64,000 bases of DNA from an uncultured Pseudomonas sp. (GTDB taxonomy: Bacteria > Pseudomonadota > Gammaproteobacteria > Pseudomonadales > Pseudomonadaceae), in contig NZ_CAJYDW010000005.1 in the NCBI RefSeq assembly GCF_913774235.1, positions 1 through 64,000 on the forward strand, given 5' to 3'. Shown here one piece after another: positions 62,079 to 64,000 of the stretch. The translations under genes and the position numbers were made by a program. Position 1 is the stretch's first letter; the number at the start of each line of letters is the position of its first letter. The notes beneath the pieces are model-generated. The model was not told the origin of the DNA. It worked only from the letters and a program-made list of their open reading frames with translations, and did no database searches.

Positions 62079-62774
62079 CTAAAGCATACTTGAACCTTGT
62101 GCCTTTAATAGCTCACCAATTATGGGTACCGGAGTCATGAGGTGCTGGCGCATCATCTCGCTCGCCCGTATGGCGTCGCGGGCGAGGATAACCTCGACCA
62201 GCGCGCTGTGTTCCTGGCGCTTCAAAGCCAATGCCTCATCAGAAAAAACCGTCTGCGTCAGCCAGAGATGGCGATAACGCTCGGCTTGGTCGAACAGATA
62301 GCTACGTGCTTGTAGCAACTGTTTGGACCCGCAGCCTGTGGCAATCGCCGTATGGAAAGCCTTGTGCCGCTCGTCCCACAGGTTGAGTCGCTGCTCGGGC
62401 GTTTTCACATCGACCACTTTGGCAAGTGTATGGGCACTGGACAGCACGGCCGCTTCCCAGGCGTCGTCACCACGGGCGATAGCCAGGGTAACGATCATCG
62501 CCTCCAGGTGAGCTCGGGCGTCGTAGATGTCGTTCAGCTCAGCTACCGACATGGAGGCGACGCGATAGCCCTTCTGGCTAATTGCCACCACCAGGCGCTC
62601 GGCAACCAGCTGTGACAAGGCTTCCCGTAACGGTCCGACGCCGAGCTCGTAGCGCTCCTTGAGCGTACTCATCAGCAGCTTTTCACCCGGCTTGAAGAGG
62701 CCTCGAATGATGTCTTGCTTCAGCCAAGCGTAGCCATTGAGGGAAGAGTTCTGTCGAGGGTTGAGCGCTTCCAA
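62079..62774 (-). CDS. glaR: GntR-family regulator (GlaR/CsiR-like)
   Basis: This 231-residue regulator has an N-terminal winged helix (LKERYELGVGPLREALSQLVAERLVVAISQKGYRVASMS) and a C-terminal FCD domain with likely metal-ligand residues in DARAHLE and HKAFHTAI. Its size, sequence and divergent position relative to the CsiD/GlaH gene point to GlaR (CsiR), which represses lysine/glutarate catabolism until glutarate or a related acid binds. It stays on the minus strand and faces away from glaH. Confidence 0.8.
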   Translation of the reverse strand: MEALNPRQNSSLNGYAWLKQDIIRGLFKPGEKLLMSTLKERYELGVGPLREALSQLVAERLVVAISQKGYRVASMSVAELNDIYDARAHLEAMIVTLAIARGDDAWEAAVLSSAHTLAKVVDVKTPEQRLNLWDERHKAFHTAIATGCGSKQLLQARSYLFDQAERYRHLWLTQTVFSDEALALKRQEHSALVEVILARDAIRASEMMRQHLMTPVPIIGELLKAQGSSML

Positions 62775-62862
62775 ATGTCTGCTCCTGAGGATCTATCGAC
62801 GGATGATAGCAAAGCCTCACGCAACCCTTAATGCTCGGCGGAGATACAATTTATACAAAAAT

Positions 62863-62882
62863 AAAAAATGTAGACATTTTTT
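62863..62882. promoter_or_regulatory. GlaR operator candidate
   Basis: AAAAAATGT and ACATTTTTT form perfect 9-bp arms with a 2-bp spacer between the divergent regulator and glaH genes, 87 nt before the glaH start. The AT-rich dyad fits a GntR/FCD dimer site. Confidence 0.65.
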
Positions 62883-62968
62883 CATTTTGGCGATAATCTT
62901 GATCCTGCTGATGGGAAATGGTCCCTAACCCAACGGCATCCCCCTTCTCTTTGCATAAGGACAAGACC

Positions 62969-63946
62969 ATGAACGCCTTCACTCCGATCGAAGACCTTGT
63001 GATGCCGATGCCACTGGAAACCCGCGGCTACACCCTCGCCGCCTCGGCACAGTCGCCCCGGCTGCTGGAGTTGACCTTCGCTAAGGAAACCGTGACTGCC
63101 TTCGTAGAGGCTGTCGCGCAGTGGCCGGTACAGGCGCTGGAATACAAGTCCTTACTACGCTTCCGCGTAGGCGAGATCCTGGATGACCTCTGCGCCAGCA
63201 CCCTGCGTCCAGTGCTACTTAATACGCTGCTCAGTCGGTACAGCGGCGGCATGTTGATCAAGCCACTGGGCCTGGATGACGTCGCCCAAGCAGATGACAT
63301 GGTCAAGTTCGCGACCGCCTGCGCTCATCTGGTAGGCCGCTCCAACTACGACGCCATGAGCGGCCAGTTCTATGCCCGCTTCGCCGTGGTAAACACGGAC
63401 AATTCCGACAGCTACCTGCGGCAACCGCACCGGGTGATGGAGCTGCACAACGACGGCACCTTCGTCGATCAGATCACCGACTATGTGCTGATGATGAAAA
63501 TCGATGAGCGCAACATGGAGGGTGGCAACTCGCTGCTGCTACACCTCGATGATTGGGAGCAGTGCGAGGAATTCTTCCAGCATCCCATGGCGCGTCGCGT
63601 CATGCGCTGGACCGCCCCGCCGAGCAAGAAGGTGACCGAAGACGTCTTTCACTCGGTTTTCGACACCGATGCAGAAGGTCGGCCTACCCTGCGCTACATC
63701 GATCAGTTCGTCCAACCGGCCAATTTCGAGGAAGGCATCTGGCTGAATGCGCTGTCGGAATCTCTAGAAGGTAGCGAGCGCAAGCTGTCCATACCGGTAC
63801 CGGTCGGCAGCCTGCTGCTGATCAACAATCTCTTCTGGCTGCACGGTCGGGATCGCTTTACCCCGCACGAGGGCCTCCGCCGTGAGCTGATGCGTCAGCG
63901 CGGCTATGTCTCCTATCCGAAAGTCGCCTATCAGCGCGGTCAGTAA
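62969..63946 (+). CDS. glaH: CsiD/GlaH glutarate 2-hydroxylase
   Basis: This 325-residue Fe(II)/2-oxoglutarate oxygenase converts glutarate to L-2-hydroxyglutarate in lysine catabolism. The iron site is HxD in [13 protein letters not shown], with a distal His in [11 protein letters not shown] and the 2-oxoglutarate Arg in [14 protein letters not shown]. The start at 62969 follows an AAGGA site; an upstream frame is not needed. It is controlled by the adjacent GntR regulator. A hairpin follows the stop, and the next steps of the pathway (L-2-hydroxyglutarate oxidase and so on) would lie beyond the window. Confidence 0.93.
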   Translation: MNAFTPIEDLVMPMPLETRGYTLAASAQSPRLLELTFAKETVTAFVEAVAQWPVQALEYKSLLRFRVGEILDDLCASTLRPVLLNTLLSRYSGGMLIKPLGLDDVAQADDMVKFATACAHLVGRSNYDAMSGQFYARFAVVNTDNSDSYLRQPHRVMELHNDGTFVDQITDYVLMMKIDERNMEGGNSLLLHLDDWEQCEEFFQHPMARRVMRWTAPPSKKVTEDVFHSVFDTDAEGRPTLRYIDQFVQPANFEEGIWLNALSESLEGSERKLSIPVPVGSLLLINNLFWLHGRDRFTPHEGLRRELMRQRGYVSYPKVAYQRGQ

Positions 63947-64000
63947 GGGACGCTGCGGGAAGCAGCCGTTTCCCGCGGTACTCAATTCAAGGCAATCAGG

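Noticed and set aside
1-64000. CRISPR array, tRNA or rRNA genes
   Set aside because: No regularly spaced repeats and no tRNA or rRNA sequences were recognised. A scan by tRNAscan and a CRISPR finder would be decisive; a hit would overturn this.

Overview
The window looks like the interior of an integrative and conjugative element (ICE) of the ICEclc / PAGI-2 / pKLC102 family in a Pseudomonas or a close relative. The reasons are the GC-rich backbone, a nearly complete set of the F/G-type mating-pair genes specific to this family (VirB4-type ATPase, TraD coupling protein, TraG-N protein, RAQPRD protein, the PFL_47xx-type small membrane proteins, DUF3742, DUF3275) and Pseudomonas-like cargo. No integrase, att site, tRNA, rRNA or CRISPR array is visible, so the ends of the element lie outside.

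Layout. 0.2-0.9 kb: ParDE toxin-antitoxin. 1-16.7 kb: conjugation genes, mainly on the minus strand, in two operons (6.1 to 1.4 kb and 16.7 to 7.7 kb). Each is preceded by a copy of a conserved bipartite promoter-like element, and an AT-rich orphan membrane gene sits at 6.7-7.5 kb. 16.9-23.5 kb: lower-GC cargo with an unusual set of redox enzymes (an HDO-type diiron domain fused to a cupin, an amino-acid permease, an SDR, a 2-oxoglutarate oxygenase, an MddA/NnrU-like membrane protein and, divergently, an OsmC protein). It is flanked on both sides by copies of the transfer promoter element. 23.8-33.4 kb: the third transfer operon (TraD, a lytic transglycosylase, thioredoxin-like and membrane proteins, two predicted nucleases and a frameshifted UvrD-like helicase).

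33.5-47.7 kb: accessory genes. These are a HEPN-domain protein, an SOS mutagenesis operon (two small leader genes, imuA, imuB, dnaE2) under a near-perfect LexA box, a membrane protein, a 1493-residue Avs-like nuclease-STAND protein, a serine recombinase and a DUF4440-like protein. 47.72-55.65 kb: a discrete transposon with an ISNCY/IS1202-like transposase, related multi-repeat inverted ends and a 6-bp target duplication, carrying cadR-cadA and arsR-arsB-arsC-arsH. 55.7-61.7 kb: ICE backbone (SNF2-type helicase, adenine-type methyltransferase, conserved unknown genes, DUF3275). 62.1-64.0 kb: a GntR regulator divergent from a CsiD/GlaH glutarate hydroxylase, with a perfect palindromic operator between them; this is either cargo or the start of another module.

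Taken together, the backbone moves the element and the cargo offers metal resistance, phage defence, SOS mutagenesis, amino-acid-linked catabolism and one uncharacterised oxidative pathway. Family names come from recognising protein sequences by eye; no database search was run.
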